A stretch of DNA of 64,000 bases from Acridotheres tristis. Taxonomy: Eukaryota; Chordata; Aves; Passeriformes; Sturnidae. Where the stretch lies: NCBI GenBank assembly GCA_037013685.1, contig CM072919.1, positions 4,571,152 through 4,635,151 on the forward strand. Reading direction: 5' to 3'. This document shows positions 1 through 12,087 of this stretch, in pieces (the first letter of the stretch is position 1; each line of letters begins with the position of its first letter). Made by a program: the position numbers and the translations under genes. Below the pieces are notes generated by a model, which did no database searches, was not told the DNA's origin, and worked only from the letters and a program-made list of their open reading frames with translations.

Positions 1-1961
1 TATTCTCATCACTTCTCGTGCCTGTGCCTGCTCCAGGGAAGGTGACATGGGGAAGGTGACTATGGCACGGTGGCAGCAGAGAAATCTGCAGTGGGAGCTC
101 CAGTGTCACGTGTGGCCTCTGGACCCAAAGGGACAATGCTGAGCTGTGACACAGCACAGAGCAGGGAAAGGAATGGTTCCCAACACAGGGACCTGACCCT
201 CCAAATCCCACACACTCCTGCAGGGTTTGCACTCAACAGAAACCCCACAGGCAGAGCCAGGAGGCAGCTGGAGGACAGCAGAGGAGCAGCAGCAGGGCTG
301 AGGGACAGGGCACCTGGCAGCAGGTGGGGCTCACACCTGGAGGATCCTGCAGCTCTGCTCAGGGCTGCTCAGGGCTCCTGTGCTCCAACCAACACAGCTC
401 CTCTCCCTTCCCCAAACGTGTTTCTCCACTTCCTCCCACGCCTACCAAACCTCTTAGTGATGATTTTATCTTGGATTTAAATCTGTGTATTTCATACAGC
501 ACCAAGGCTCACAGAAATGATTGTGCAAACCTTTGCTCTGACACTGCAATCCCCCAAATGCAGTGTCCTGGCCCTGCAGGCAGTTCTGCCAGCCAGCAGG
601 AAATCCCAGCACTGATATTTTACCCTATTATCAAAGGCACACATTAGATATTAAACACTGCCTGGTTAGTTTTAATGACTGGTTATCACTTCTCACATTC
701 CCCTGTGCCCCACCACAGCCACATGAAGGTGCCTCATGCAGACAGTGCTGAAATAGAACCTGTCCCATGAGACTTTCACCACCCCACCACAGACCCACTG
801 GGGCACCTCACACCCATGAACCACCTGGATCACTGACACGTTACCTGAGGAGGCAGCACTGGCCATGTCAGGCCAACACTCCAAAGCACACAGGACTCAT
901 TTCTTGATTCCCTGTTCCTGTAAAAAACCCTTCATTTCATCAACTCTTCACAGGACAGACAAGAACAATTTCTATTTCCCTTACAAACATCACAATTGTT
1001 AAAAGCCAACACTCCCAGCTAAGTCAGCCTCAGGATGAGGATTCCTTCCAGCCCCAAAGCTGAGGAGTGACAATTGTCTACATTTTTGTCACATTAACAG
1101 AACGTTTTTTAAAAACCATTGGCACCCCCCTGCCTGAATAGCAATACAGAAACAGAGCCAAGGTCTCCTGCATGCAGGGCCCAAAACAAGGTGACTCAAC
1201 CACTGTAATAGCATTAAAAGACTTCAGATAATTTTTACCTGTGCCTCAGTTTCCTCCCCCGCTGATCTTGAAAACAGACAACAGGAAGCTTAATTGATGT
1301 TTTCAAACCAGTTTTTGAGCGCTGGGGATGAAAAAGCACAAATGGAAAAGCATTAACTGGAGTTTTCAGTATTTGTTATCACTGTTAAAAAGCCCTGAGC
1401 TCCCTGGAGTCCTGCACTGCTGGGTCCTCTGCAAGGATAAAAACCATGAATCAACTCCTACCCTGAAAATCCCAGCAAACAGGAGAAGCAGAAAGTTTCA
1501 TCATCAGGTGTCTGCTGGCACGGGCTGAGGTGGGAGAGCACGTCTGACTCCTCGGGGAGGCACAGCAGCCCCGATGTGAGCTTTGCCAAAAAACCATCAG
1601 GATGATGATGGTGATGATGATGGTTCACACCACAGCCCCATGTCCTGCTTCCTCGGGACTCGGTGACAACATCTGTGAGCCCCTGCAAGGAGCAGCCCAA
1701 GGGCACAGCTGGGGGACAGGCAGGGCTCAGCTCTGTGCAGGAACAACTCCCGGGCACAGGGGGATTGTTGGGGGGTCTGTACAGGGCCAGGGGTTGATCC
1801 CTGTGGATCCCTCCCAACTCAGGGAACTCCAAAATTCCATGACCCCAAGGCCAAAGCAAGGGTGGACGGACACCCTCTGACAGATCCCCTGGACGCTGTG
1901 CCGGGTGTGTCCCTCCTGGGGGGACAAACAGCAGCTCCCAAACAGCTGCCATGGCCCCGAG
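1..1961. other. Intergenic sequence upstream of PLIN3
   Basis: No open reading frame here resembles a known protein and none is flanked by convincing splice sites. In the human order the next genes on this side would be ARRDC5 and UHRF1, but I see no coding exon of either. A stretch near 1228-1262 reads, on the minus strand, like the conserved core of an ancient MIR element (GAGGAAACTGAGGCACAG-like). A short ATG-type trinucleotide run lies at 1600-1624. The rest looks like unique, moderately GC-rich sequence. Confidence 0.5.
1600..1624. repeat. Imperfect (GAT)n microsatellite
   Basis: About eight consecutive trinucleotides of GAT/GGT type. Read on the minus strand it yields a run of histidine codons, which explains a spurious His-rich open frame there. 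Confidence 0.8.
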
Positions 1962-2045
1962 GGCCCCCAGCCCCTCACCTGCGGCCCCCAGCCCCTCACC
2001 TGCGGCCCCCAGCCCCTCACCTGCGGCCCCCAGCCCCTCACCTGC
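1962..2045. repeat. 21-bp tandem repeat (4 copies) abutting the PLIN3 promoter
   Basis: The 21-bp unit GGCCCCCAGCCCCTCACCTG(C) starts at 1962, 1983, 2004 and 2025 with no differences that I see, then decays into the promoter sequence. Perfect copies suggest a recent, possibly polymorphic minisatellite. It lies about 40 bp upstream of the CCAAT box. Confidence 0.9.
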
Positions 2046-2079
2046 GGCCCCAGCCGCTGCCCTCCGCCCCTCCCGCTCC

Positions 2080-2180
2080 CCATTGGCCCGGCCGGCCCCA
2101 GCACCCCGGGGTATTTAACTGGGGCCGCGCCCAGCGCTCCCAGTGCCGCCAGTGCTCCCAGTGCCGCGCAGAGCAGGCAG
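2080..2180 (+). promoter_or_regulatory. PLIN3: PLIN3 core promoter and non-coding exon 1
   Basis: An inverted CCAAT box (ATTGG, 2082-2086) is followed 26 bp later by a TATA-like TATTTAA (2112-2118). About 25-30 bp downstream of the latter should be the start site, near 2140. The short leader ends at 2180 in a strong splice donor, GAGCAGGCAG|GTAAGG. Translation starts in the next exon, as in mammalian PLIN3. Start site and exon 1 limits are inferred from motifs only. Confidence 0.6.
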
Positions 2181-5100
2181 GTAAGGCTGGGCTGGGCAGG
2201 GCTGGGGGGAGGTAAGGTTGGTGGGGGGTGGTTTGTGATTTGTCTGGGGGCTCCTGCTCTCCCAGGAGCTCTGCAGCCCTCGCCAGGGCGGAGGCTGGGC
2301 TGGCCCCGCTCGGTCCCACAGCCCCCGGCAGTGGGAGCCGCGGCTCGGGGGTCCCTTGGCTGCGGGAGGTCCGTGCTGGGGGTGCCACAGGTTCTCCTTT
2401 CCACAGCCTGGGACAGCAGGAGCTGGGGGTTGTGTCCCGGTTTTTGCTGTGCGGGGAGGGGGCTTTGCTTTCTGAGGCCGAAGGTGACATTTTCGGTGTC
2501 ACCATGTGTCTGCCTTGGGTAACAGGGCCAGGCTTGGAGGTCGGTGATCCTTAAGGTCCTTCCCAACCCAAACCATGGTGGCATTCAAACCCTTCCCAGC
2601 TTCGAGAGGGCTCCTCGGTAACTCCATGGATCTCTGAGCTGTGACTGAGCAGTCTGGGCTTGGTTTAAAAGTTCTTTTCTGCTTTTTGTCTGTTGAGGAT
2701 CCCGGCTGGGGGGGTCCACAGGCGGTGACTCCCAGCACCGTGTTTGGGGACAGGACGGATGGGACAGGGACAGGTGACACCCCTGGGGACAAGGGATGCC
2801 AACCGGGCATTCCCTTCCCGTGACAGCGCTGCCAGCCCTGCCCGGGGCTGTTTCTCGTGATCCTCTGGAGGAGGCACAAGAGCTGAGTGATGAGAGAACT
2901 CTTGCTCAGGAGCGCCCTGTCCCTGCAGGGCTCTGCCAGCTCCCAGGGCGAGCTTTAGCAAACTGGATTAGTGTTTCTCAAGATTAACAAGGCTTTAAAT
3001 GTGGTCATGACTACCCTGAGCTGTGGATGGCTGGGAAGGATTTCGGTTTCTAAAGCTGGTTCTGCTGAAAATTCCAGATGGAAATGTGCTGAGCTGCTTG
3101 CTCTGCAAGTTACAGCTTCCAGGCGAAACCAAGAGCTCTGTCCTCATGGAAAGTTTGGGAAGTACTGAGAAGCTGTTTTAGTTAAAACTTCCTCTCCTCT
3201 TTCCTAAAGTATCTCTGCTCCAAGCAGTTACTGACCCCGTGGTGGCCACGTTGTGGTGTTTCATTTCTGCTGGAGGTGTGAGGGTGAAGCCCTGCATCCA
3301 TCAGTAAGGGTGGCTTTGATCTTTGAGGTTTCCTAGTGCTGCTGGTTTATCCAGAAAGGTGAGATAGGCACCTCTGCCAGCCCTCCTGAAACTACTGTCC
3401 TCAGAGCAAAGCTGGGAATCATTTGATCTTCCTCCTAAAACTGATTCTGTCCTCAAAGCATTTGCAGCCCATTCCCCACAGACATCCCATGACCCAGTTC
3501 TTTGTTTTTTGGGAACCGGGTATCAGTGGCAAATCTCGACAAGAATGTAAATAGGTGCTTTAACCACAATCGAATTCCTCTGCACTGATTAGCCCTCCTG
3601 CTCACATCTAAAGCACTAAATTTAGCTTTGTTTTCCTCAGGGGTCATTAAGGAATTGCCAGTTCAGCCACTGAACCAGCCATGCTGGCTGTGGCTCAGTA
3701 TTCCAAGGTACAAGCCCTTGGAAGGGGGAGAAGCTCCCTGAACATGAAGATCCTCCGGGAGCACAGAGCAGCAGCCTGTTCTCATGGAGCTGAGCTGCTT
3801 CCCCAGGGAAACCTTCCAGCCAAGGGGAGTAAAGAACCAGCTTTAGGTGAACTGTTCACTGCAGTGACAGAAATCGGGGAGGTGCTGATGCCAGCAGGGG
3901 AGTTCCTGGCTCTTCTGCCAGGCCAGTGAGGGATGAGGCAGGAAAAGGGAGCAGCTGGGTGGGTTTGGTGCCACTGTCCTGCTGTCTGGTGCCAGCCCTT
4001 GCTTTTTTACTGACTCCAACTGGGCAATGAGCAAGAGTTCAGCTCCTGATCCCAGAAAATCTCTTGACCTTGATGCTAGAAAAGAGCACTGAAGTTTCAT
4101 CGTTCTGAAACCACCTACTTCAAAAGCTTTCTCTAGCAGTGACCTAATATTTCGGATGTAGCAATGGTGTGAAATCGTCTGATCATCACTTTCATACGAA
4201 GCAAACCACAACCAATGCAAAGTGCTGCTGTTTCTGTTCCTCTGCCCGCTGGGGTTTCCACTCCCAACCATCCTGGCTTGGCTGTGGCTTCTCCAAAGGA
4301 TTCAGAACCACCTGACCCAGAGTTGCCAAGCACTGGACTTTCCTGCAATCTCTCAAGTAAAGCAAGGGCTGCTCAGCACTTCTGCAGGGCAAGAGAAAAT
4401 AAAACCATGCCATGGATAATAAATAAATAAATAAAGCCTGCCCACACTGCAAATCTCAAATCTGGGCATTGCAAAACATGGATTTCTCCCACACAGTGGA
4501 GAGCAAACCTTGTTCTGACATGGCTGTGCAGGATTATCCCTGGCAGGCTGCATCCATCATTAACACGGGATTCCTGCACTTCAGAGGGGCAATCTGAAGT
4601 ATAAACTGACTTTATAGCAGTTTTTGCATCAGCCAAGGAGTTACTCCTGTATTATTCTAACCAAGGTCCCCCCCTCTTCCTTTTGCTGCTGTGCCTCTGA
4701 GCTGGCCCTGACATCAAGGCCACCACAGTGTCAAACTCCACAGTCTGAGCTTTTTCCACCTGTCCAGAAGTAAAACAACTGAGCAAAGGGGTTGTTTGTG
4801 ATGGTGTTGAAAGAGCTGTGCTTTGCCCCTAAGCCAGCCCTGCTTGGCTCCAAAGAAATAACAAACCTGCCCTGAGGCAGAGAGGGACAGCCACTGACAG
4901 CAAACCCATGGACTTTGGGACTTGGATTTTATACTCAGCTTTGCTTTGGAGGTTTTTACAAATTCTCCCAGCCTGGTGAGGATCCATTGGTGTTTTTGCT
5001 GTGCAGGTAAACTGGGGAGGGCTCCCAGAGGAGAGCTGGTTCCCAGCTTCTCACTGGACAGGCTGGAGGTGACAACTTGTGTGACAGCTTTTGCTATAGG

Positions 5101-6114
5101 CATGTGGCACTCAGCATCCCTGCCCTGCTCAAATCTCACTGAATTCTGACTAATTCAGGGTTAATGCAGCAATATTTGCTGTTTTGCCAAGTCACCTCCT
5201 GAGATGTCCCTGGCCCGTGTCAGAGCCCAGCCCAGGGCTCACAAATGCTGGTTTCACTACTTCTCTCCATCTCTCTGTTCCTGTTTCTCAGCAAAGAACA
5301 CAAGAAACAAGACAATGGGTTCCACCACAACTCAGATGGCAATTTTTTTTGGGAAGAGTCTGCCAGTGAGCCTAGAGCAGTGCATGACTTGGAAATCCAG
5401 TTTGGGAGGAATTTTGGTTTGAGGGTTTTCCACTGGAAAATGTCATAGCAAATCTAAGAATAGATTAACTGGCAAAGGAGAGAAAAGCAGACTCTGTCCT
5501 GAAGAACAAATGTGCTGAAATCCCTGCTGTGCCTGACTAAGGCTCAGAGTAATCCTGGGTTTATCACCAGTACTGGAGTGTCCAGATACCACAGGAGATC
5601 TGTGCTGGGGAGCCAATACCCCTTCAGGTTGTTGCAACATTTTATATTTCTTCAATCCCCTTATGTCACCAGAATGTCTCAGCCTTGGTTTCACAGGAAG
5701 TGAGATTTCCTGCCTTGCTGGTCAGTAGGATGGGAAGGCAAGTGTCCAGGTAGCCATGGAATGCTGCAGCTGGGAAACCTGGCTCATCCTCCAGGGAAAA
5801 CTCCACAGGACTTTCATGTCCTTCCCAAACTGGTTATATTGTTCTATTTTCTCTGCCCTGCCCAGCTGAGGAGGAGGGTGATGGAGTGGTTTTGGTGGGT
5901 ACCTGGTGTCCAGGCAGAGTCATCCCACCCCACAGAGAAAACACAAGACAGATAAAATGGTTCTCACCTCTTTCTAACCTGAACCGTCCTGGGAGCAGCT
6001 GAATGACAGATCCCAATGGATTTGTTGCCCTCTGCTTTTCCCCTGTTCTGGCAGGATTTTATTTCTTTGGAGGCAATGAAGTTGTGCTCATGATGCTTTT
6101 GTTTTTCCTTCCAG
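2181..6114 (+). other. PLIN3: PLIN3 intron 1
   Basis: The long first intron runs from the donor at 2181 to the acceptor before 6115 or 6121. It contains a CR1 3'-end remnant at about 2540-2576 (plus orientation, TTAAGGTCCTTCCCAACCC-like) and an (ATAA)n run at 4417-4436. I see no coding exon or RNA gene in it. Confidence 0.55.
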
Positions 6115-6131
6115 TTGCAGCTGAAGTCAGT

Positions 6132-9100
6132 ATGGCCTCAGGAAAGACCCCAACCCCAGACCTGCTGAAGGCTGAGGAGCAGCAGACTGCGGTAGGTGCC
6201 AGGGCACCCACAGCAAAAAATCACCCACTGACCTCTGCCAGCACCCCAAAACCAGGCTGGGGGGGCAGAAAGATTAGCCCTAGGAAGCTGTGGCCAAATC
6301 AAAACCCCCTCAGTACAGAAGGTAATTGTTTTGCTCAAGAGACAACTTTGGGGCTGGCCAAGTGATGCAGGTAGTTCTGAAGCAGGAGCTGTTACTTCCA
6401 CATCTGGTTTGGTGCTGAAACCACTCTGAATTCAGGAGCAGAGTTCAGACTTCTTAACCCTGGCTTGTTCACTTGGTGGAGGCCTTTGGCCGAGTCTCCC
6501 CAGCTCTGAGCTGGAGAAGGATGAGGAGATGGATTTGCTGGGACCTTTCAGGACAGACACAGGGCTGTGTTCACTCACCAGCTCGGCCTGGGCTCTCATG
6601 TCACCGTTTCTCTTGGCTTTAGAGCGCTGTCAATCGAGTCACCAGCCTGCCCTTGCTCAGCTCTGCCTTCAACCTGGTCTCCTCTGCCTACACCCACACC
6701 AAGGAGTCCCACCCGTGCCTCGGTGGTGTCTGCAGCGTGGCTGAGACCGTGGCTGCCGTGGCCGTGGGCAGCGTGGTCGGGGGGGCGCAGCCCATCCTGA
6801 ACCAGCTGGAGCCACAGAGTGAGTGCAGGGCTGGGGACCCCTGGGACAGAGGGACACAGGGAGGGGACCCTCATGTGTCTGTAGGGTGACCCCACCTCCC
6901 ACAGCACCCTCTCCTCCAGCACGGAGCCTCCCGAACACTGAACGGGAATGAAACTGTTTCCAGCAGAAACACAATTTGATTTCTTTATGTTACTAAGTAG
7001 CAACTCCCTTCTCACTCAAATTTCTGACCATCCCAGGTAGGAGCTGTGTCAGTCTGGGATAGAGCTCAGTCTGGCTTATCCCAACACTTTCCAACCCTTT
7101 AAACCCACCAAGGGCAGGTACTGCACTGCAGTCGGATTAAAGTCTACAGTTAGAAAGCTGGGAAGGCAAAATGGAGACTATTTGAACCTCCCAAATTAAA
7201 GGGTTTGTTCACTTTTAACACATCCCACCCCAGAATGGTAATTTATTTTCTGGGGGCTTGTTTTCATGAGTGTATCCTGAATCAGCCATTGTAGGGTCAA
7301 AAGGCCATCCCCAAATGTAAAAATAAACTGGTGCCTGTTGTCTCTTGCAGTTGCCCTTGTGAATGAATATGCCTGTAAAGGTCTGGACCAGCTGGAGGAA
7401 AACTTGCCCTTCCTGCAGCAGCCAGCAGACAAGGTAAGGACAGGCTTTTCCTAGGGAAGCCATGGCTTGATGGAACTGCTATGGGTGCAGAAGAGCACGG
7501 GGAAATAAATAAAGCTCAGCAGCAGCAGGGAAAGCTGGAGAGGCACTGAACACATCTATGTCAATACAGGTGTGCTCACCTGCCCAGCCTTCCCACAGAC
7601 TGCACAACTAACCCAAGCTGGAAAGCTTTTTCAGGGAGGGAAAACATTTTTTGGAACAACAGCAACAAAAACATCTTTTTGTGCCTCTCCCTGGTGCAGG
7701 TGATCTCGGACACCAAGCAGCTGGTGACCACCAAGGTGACATCGGCCATGGATGCTGCCTGCGAGGCCAAGGAAGCGGTGGCTGATAAAGTCACTGAGGT
7801 TGTTGGGGACAGTGTGAAGCTGACCAGGTCTGTGGTCACCTCCACTGTCAGCAGTGCTGTGGAGGCTGCCCAGGGTGCCAAGGAGCTGGTGACCAACAAG
7901 GTGACAGAGGCCGTGGATGTCACCAAGCACATGGTGGAGGACAGCGTCGACAAGACCAAGTTTGCTGTTGCCTCCACGATTGTCAACGCTGTGGAAGCTG
8001 CTCAAGGGGCCAAGGAGCTGGTGAGCAACAAGGTGACAGAGGCTGTGGACCTCAGCAAGCACCTTGTGGAGGACAGCGTTGACAGGACCAAGTCTGCTGT
8101 GACTTCCACCATCACTGCAGCTGTGGGGGCAGCCCAGGAGGCCAAGGAGCTGGTGGCCAACAAGGTGACAGATGCTGTGGACAAGGTCACCAAAGCTGTG
8201 GATGTCACCAAGCACATGGTGGAGGACAGTGTTGACCTGACCAAGTCTGCAGTTGCTTCCACAATTGTCAGTGCTGTGGAGGCTGCTCAAGGGGCCAAGG
8301 AGCTGGTGACAGACAAGGTGACCAAGGCAGTGGACCTCAGTAAACACATGGTGGAGGACAGTGTTGACCTCACCAAGTCTGCTGTTGCCTCTACAATCGT
8401 CAACGCTGTGGAGGCTGCCCAGGGTGCCAAGGAGCTGGTGACCAACAAGGTGACAGAGGCCGTGGATGTCACCAAGCACATGGTGGAGGACAGTGTTGAC
8501 AGGACCAAGTCTGCTGTTGCTTCCACCATCACTGCAGCTGTGGGGGCTGCCCAGGGGGCCAAGGAGCTGGTGGCCAACAAGGTGACTGAAGCAGTGGACC
8601 TGACCAAAGGGGCTGTTCAAGACAGTGTTGAGAAAACCAAATCCGTGGTCACCTCTACAGTCAGTACAGCTCTGGATGCTGCCTATGGCACCATCAGCAG
8701 CAAGATCAACACAGCCCTGGAGCAGGGCAGGGAGGCTCTCCAGGAGGGCGTGGAGATGACCAACTCAGTGGTGACCAACAGCATAAGCAAAGCCAAGGCA
8801 GTGAGCCAGGCAGTGGCTGGAGGTGTGGAGTCTGTCCTGGGAATGTCAGAAGATCTGGTGGATCATTATCTCCCAATGACTGAGGAGGAGCTAGGTAAGA
8901 AAATCCTTACCTGGCGCTTGTAAGTGCAAGTCCTTTCCCACGTGAGTAGAGAGCACCTGACACAGCAAGACTCAGCTTCTGAAGCAGACAGGTAGCTCTG
9001 AATTTGTCACCAAATTTCTGGCTGTTAACACCAAATTGCCACATAGTATGAGACTGAGTTCAAGCATTTGCTGGCTGGTCCTTGTCCATCAGCCTCAAAG

Positions 9101-10477
9101 TAAATAAACTCGTGGGTTCATGCTTCAACCTCTCCATCATCTGCTCACCTGAAGATTGAGCAGGGAATAAACCTGCCTTTAACACATGAGCAACTCCAAA
9201 CCTCCAGCTCCCACAGCAAGCTTCAGCCTTCGTGTTTTCCAATGGGTGATCCAACCTCTACCACCCCTCCCAGCTGGCAGTGGAGCCCAGCTGCAGCTCT
9301 GTTCTTGTTTCCTCCAGGTAACCTGGCCACCACGGTGCAGGGCTTTGGCGTGGCCTCGGTGGAGCAGCAGAAGAGGCAGAGGAGTTACTTTGTGCGCCTG
9401 GGCTCGCTGTCGGGCAGGATCCGGCACCGAGCCTACCAGCACTCCCTGGCCAAGCTGCAGAGCTTCAGGCAGAGCACCCAGGACACCCTGGCACGGCTGC
9501 AGCTGGCAATAAAACTGGTACCAACACGCTTTGCCCTTCTTCCTCCTGTCTGTAGCTTTTCCTGCTCTGCTATCCAGCTGGAAGCTCTTCCTCCATCCCA
9601 CACCAGCTCTGTGTCACCTCGGATCCTCCCCTGGCAGGGAAGCGCTTGTGCCTCTCTGGGTGTGCTTGCACTACAACCTTTCCTCTCCTTTTTCCCCGTC
9701 AGATTGAATCTGTGAAACAGGAGGTTGGCCAGAAGCTGCTGGAGGGGCAGGAGAAGCTCCATCAGCTGTGGGTGGACTGGAGCCTGACCCAGCCCAAAGG
9801 AAACCAAGTCAGAACCGCGTGCCAGCCAGAGGTACCGGGAGGTGCCCGGGGCAGCCCCGCGGGCCCTGCCCTGCCCTGCCCTGGCTGAGCTGTGTCTCTC
9901 CCAGCAGGTGGAGCCGCGCACCCTGGCCATGCTCAGGATCATAACCCAGCAGCTCCAGCCCGCCTACGAGCGCCTCCGGCTCAGCACCCACGGCCTCCCC
10001 TGCAGCGTCCAGGAAGCCGTGGCTCAGGCCACTCGACACATCCACAAGCTCCACAGCTCCTTCTCCAAGGCCGTGTCCTTCCAGGACCTCTCCAGAACCA
10101 CCCTGGCCCGCAGCCAGGACCGTGTGGCAGAGGCCCGGAGGTCCCTCGATGTCCTCTTAGAGTATGTGACTCACAACACCCCTCTGAACTGGATTGTGGG
10201 GCCCTTCAGGGCCATGCCCAAGGGGACACAGGATGGCAGAAAGCACGAGAAGAAAGAGATGAGGAGTGACAGAAAATTACCTGAGTTGGAAAAGGCTCCA
10301 CTATCACAGGAGGCGACAAAGGCACCTGAAGAGCCAAAGGGAACCAACAGGCTCTCAGAAAAATGGTGTGAGGTGCTAGACAAGCTGGAGGAGAAGGTGG
10401 AGAAGGCAAGGAAGGACACAGAGGTGGCCCTGGCTGCAAAGGAGATAAAAACCAGTGCACCAGAGGAAGATCTCTGA
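6132..10477 (+). CDS. PLIN3: Perilipin-3 (TIP47-like) with an expanded 11-mer repeat domain
   Basis: A lipid-droplet coat protein. Coding exons: 6132-6191, 6623-6818, 7351-7433, 7700-8894, 9318-9517, 9703-9831 and 9905-10477, all with GT-AG borders and matching phases; 811 residues. Residues about 21-115 form the PAT domain ([33 protein letters not shown]). The large exon 7700-8894 encodes amphipathic 11-mer repeats ending in [13 protein letters not shown]. The last three exons give the four-helix-bundle C-terminus ([38 protein letters not shown]). Human PLIN3 has 434 residues; the excess is the repeat exon plus a charged tail of about 75 residues. The start ATG has A at -3 and G at +4. Position next to TICAM1 and the best residue matches both say PLIN3; the long repeats recall PLIN4, so annotation as a PLIN3/PLIN4-like gene is possible. 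Confidence 0.93.
7877..8689 (+). repeat. PLIN3: Coding tandem array, 132-bp (44-residue) units within PLIN3
   Basis: Six units start at 7877, 8009, 8141, 8294, 8426 and 8558, each opening with AKELV. A unit is four 11-mers: [33 protein letters not shown] and [11 protein letters not shown]. The unit starting at 8141 has seven extra residues (AVDKVTK). A shortened copy precedes the array at about 7766-7876. The 11-residue period is that of amphipathic helices of perilipins, which bind lipid monolayers. Units 1 and 5 are almost identical in nucleotides, implying recent duplication or gene conversion. Confidence 0.93.
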
Positions 10478-11292
10478 TAAATTCCAGCTCTTCTGGCCAA
10501 GACTACTTGGCTAGAACAGCACTGGATATTCTAATTTTGTGCCCACTTGTGCCACGAGTGCCTCTACTCTCTGAATTTACAGTCAGATGTAGTCGTAAGG
10601 AAATTTGATAACCAAGGTGGGGAGATTCTGAATCTTAGTTTACTGTTTTTAAATCCAACTGCTGTGCTGAAAGGGGAGATGGGACCTGCACTTCAGCTTT
10701 TTAACTCAACCCAGCTGTAGCTGTGAGTGCCTAAAGCTTGCTGAAACAAGTTGTGGGAGAGAAGAAGTGATCTCAACTTATTTTTAATGCTAGATTTGTT
10801 TTTAATTCACCCAAATGTTCTGCTTGACCTTTGATACCATTTCCCGCCTCCTCCACGTTTAAAAACACAACTTCCTTTGTGCCTGTTGTGCTTCCGGGGA
10901 GGCTCGGCCCTGCAGCACATCTGGCACAGCTGGGGGCAAGGAGCTGCTTCTCAAGAAGAGATTTATTTTCACGGATCAGCCAAACACTTTTTCCTTCACT
11001 TGGCAGTGCGGGCTTTTCTTTAATCATCTTTTCTAGTTCTGTGAAGGGCTTCAGGGATTATCTGTAAGTAACTCCATGTGTAAAACACTTCATAGCCATT
11101 AAATGAGGCAGCTTTTCCCAGGAGTTATTCCGTCATGGGATTAGGATATCTTGTTACTAAAATAGGGGGGATTTAAATCCAGGGGCTGGTTCTTTCCCAG
11201 AAAACACTACTTTGTAACCATTTCTAATGTAACTTATTTTGGTAACTGTTTCTGGCATTGTCCCTGTGCCAGGGCTGGTGAGCAGACACCGG

Positions 11293-11298
11293 AATAAA
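11293..11298 (+). terminator. PLIN3: PLIN3 polyadenylation signal
   Basis: AATAAA about 820 bp after the PLIN3 stop codon, followed within 40 bp by a GT-rich stretch (TGTGGGTTTGTGTGTC), the usual arrangement of a cleavage site. The interval from 10478 to here is therefore probably 3' UTR; no other gene is visible in it. Confidence 0.65.
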
Positions 11299-11699
11299 GT
11301 GTGACCTGTGTTCAAAGCTCTGTGGGTTTGTGTGTCCCTAAAGCCGAAGTTGTGTCCTCCCCTTACCTGAGCTGTGGTGAAGCCTTGCCTTTACCAAATC
11401 TTGTCCCTGGCCAGCGTGTCTGTTCCCTGCTCTTGCTGGAGGGGAAAAACAAAGAGCCTTTAGCAGGTCCCATGTTTTCTTAAGCAGAAAAATACCTTAA
11501 TTATTTTGTACCCCTATTGTTATTCTCTACTCCTGAGGCTCAGGTGCCTCTGTTCGTGCCTCACTCTTCCTCCTCACCCCCAGCTCCCTCTGGATCCTGG
11601 GCTTTGCGTTTCTTGTCCCTGGTTCCAGCACTGCCCAGCCCTGCCTGTCCCCAGCGCTCTGTGTCACCTTCGGGGGACACAGGCAGGGCTGGCCCTGGC

Positions 11700-11844
11700 T
11701 GCTGAAGGTGGGGGACAGGCCCAGGGCTCTCCCGCCGGGGTTGGAGCCCGGGCTGTGCTGTCCCAGCCCCGGGTCCGCCCCGCTCCGCCCCGGCCGTGCC
11801 CATCGCCCCGCGCCGCTTCCGCCTGTCCCGGACACCGGCCGCAG
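11700..11844 (+). promoter_or_regulatory. TICAM1: TICAM1 GC-rich promoter and non-coding exon 1
   Basis: A CpG-rich patch with GC boxes (CCGCCCCG repeated around 11774-11790) ends in a clean donor, GGCCGCAG|GTAGGC, at 11844/11845. The only acceptor before the TICAM1 coding exon that fits is at 12936. The start site itself is not defined by sequence; no TATA box is seen. Confidence 0.5.
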
Positions 11845-12087
11845 GTAGGCTGAATCCTTCCCTTCCCGGCTGATCCCTTCCCTTCCCTTCCTGGCTCGTC
11901 CTTTTCCTTCCCGGCCGATCCCGTCCCTTGCCGGGGGAGCGGCCACGCGGTCCCGGCGCTGCCGCGGTCCCAGCTCCAACTTCCTCCAGCCCGGCCATGC
12001 CAGCCGGGGGGACACGGGGCAGGGCTGGCCCAACGGGGAGCGAGGGCAATTGGGCAATTCTAGGGTTTTCATGAAACGGGAAAACAA

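Noticed and set aside
1..1961. Search for ARRDC5 or UHRF1 exons expected from human order
   Set aside because: No arrestin-domain or UHRF1 peptide is visible in any frame; they are absent or lie further left.
1727..2584. 285-codon minus-strand frame with QVRGWGP repeats
   Set aside because: Generated by the 21-bp tandem repeat and GC-rich promoter; no protein similarity.
7631..8620. 329-codon minus-strand frame rich in His, Leu and Gly
   Set aside because: Antisense shadow of the PLIN3 repeat exon; the plus strand is coding by homology and splice phase.
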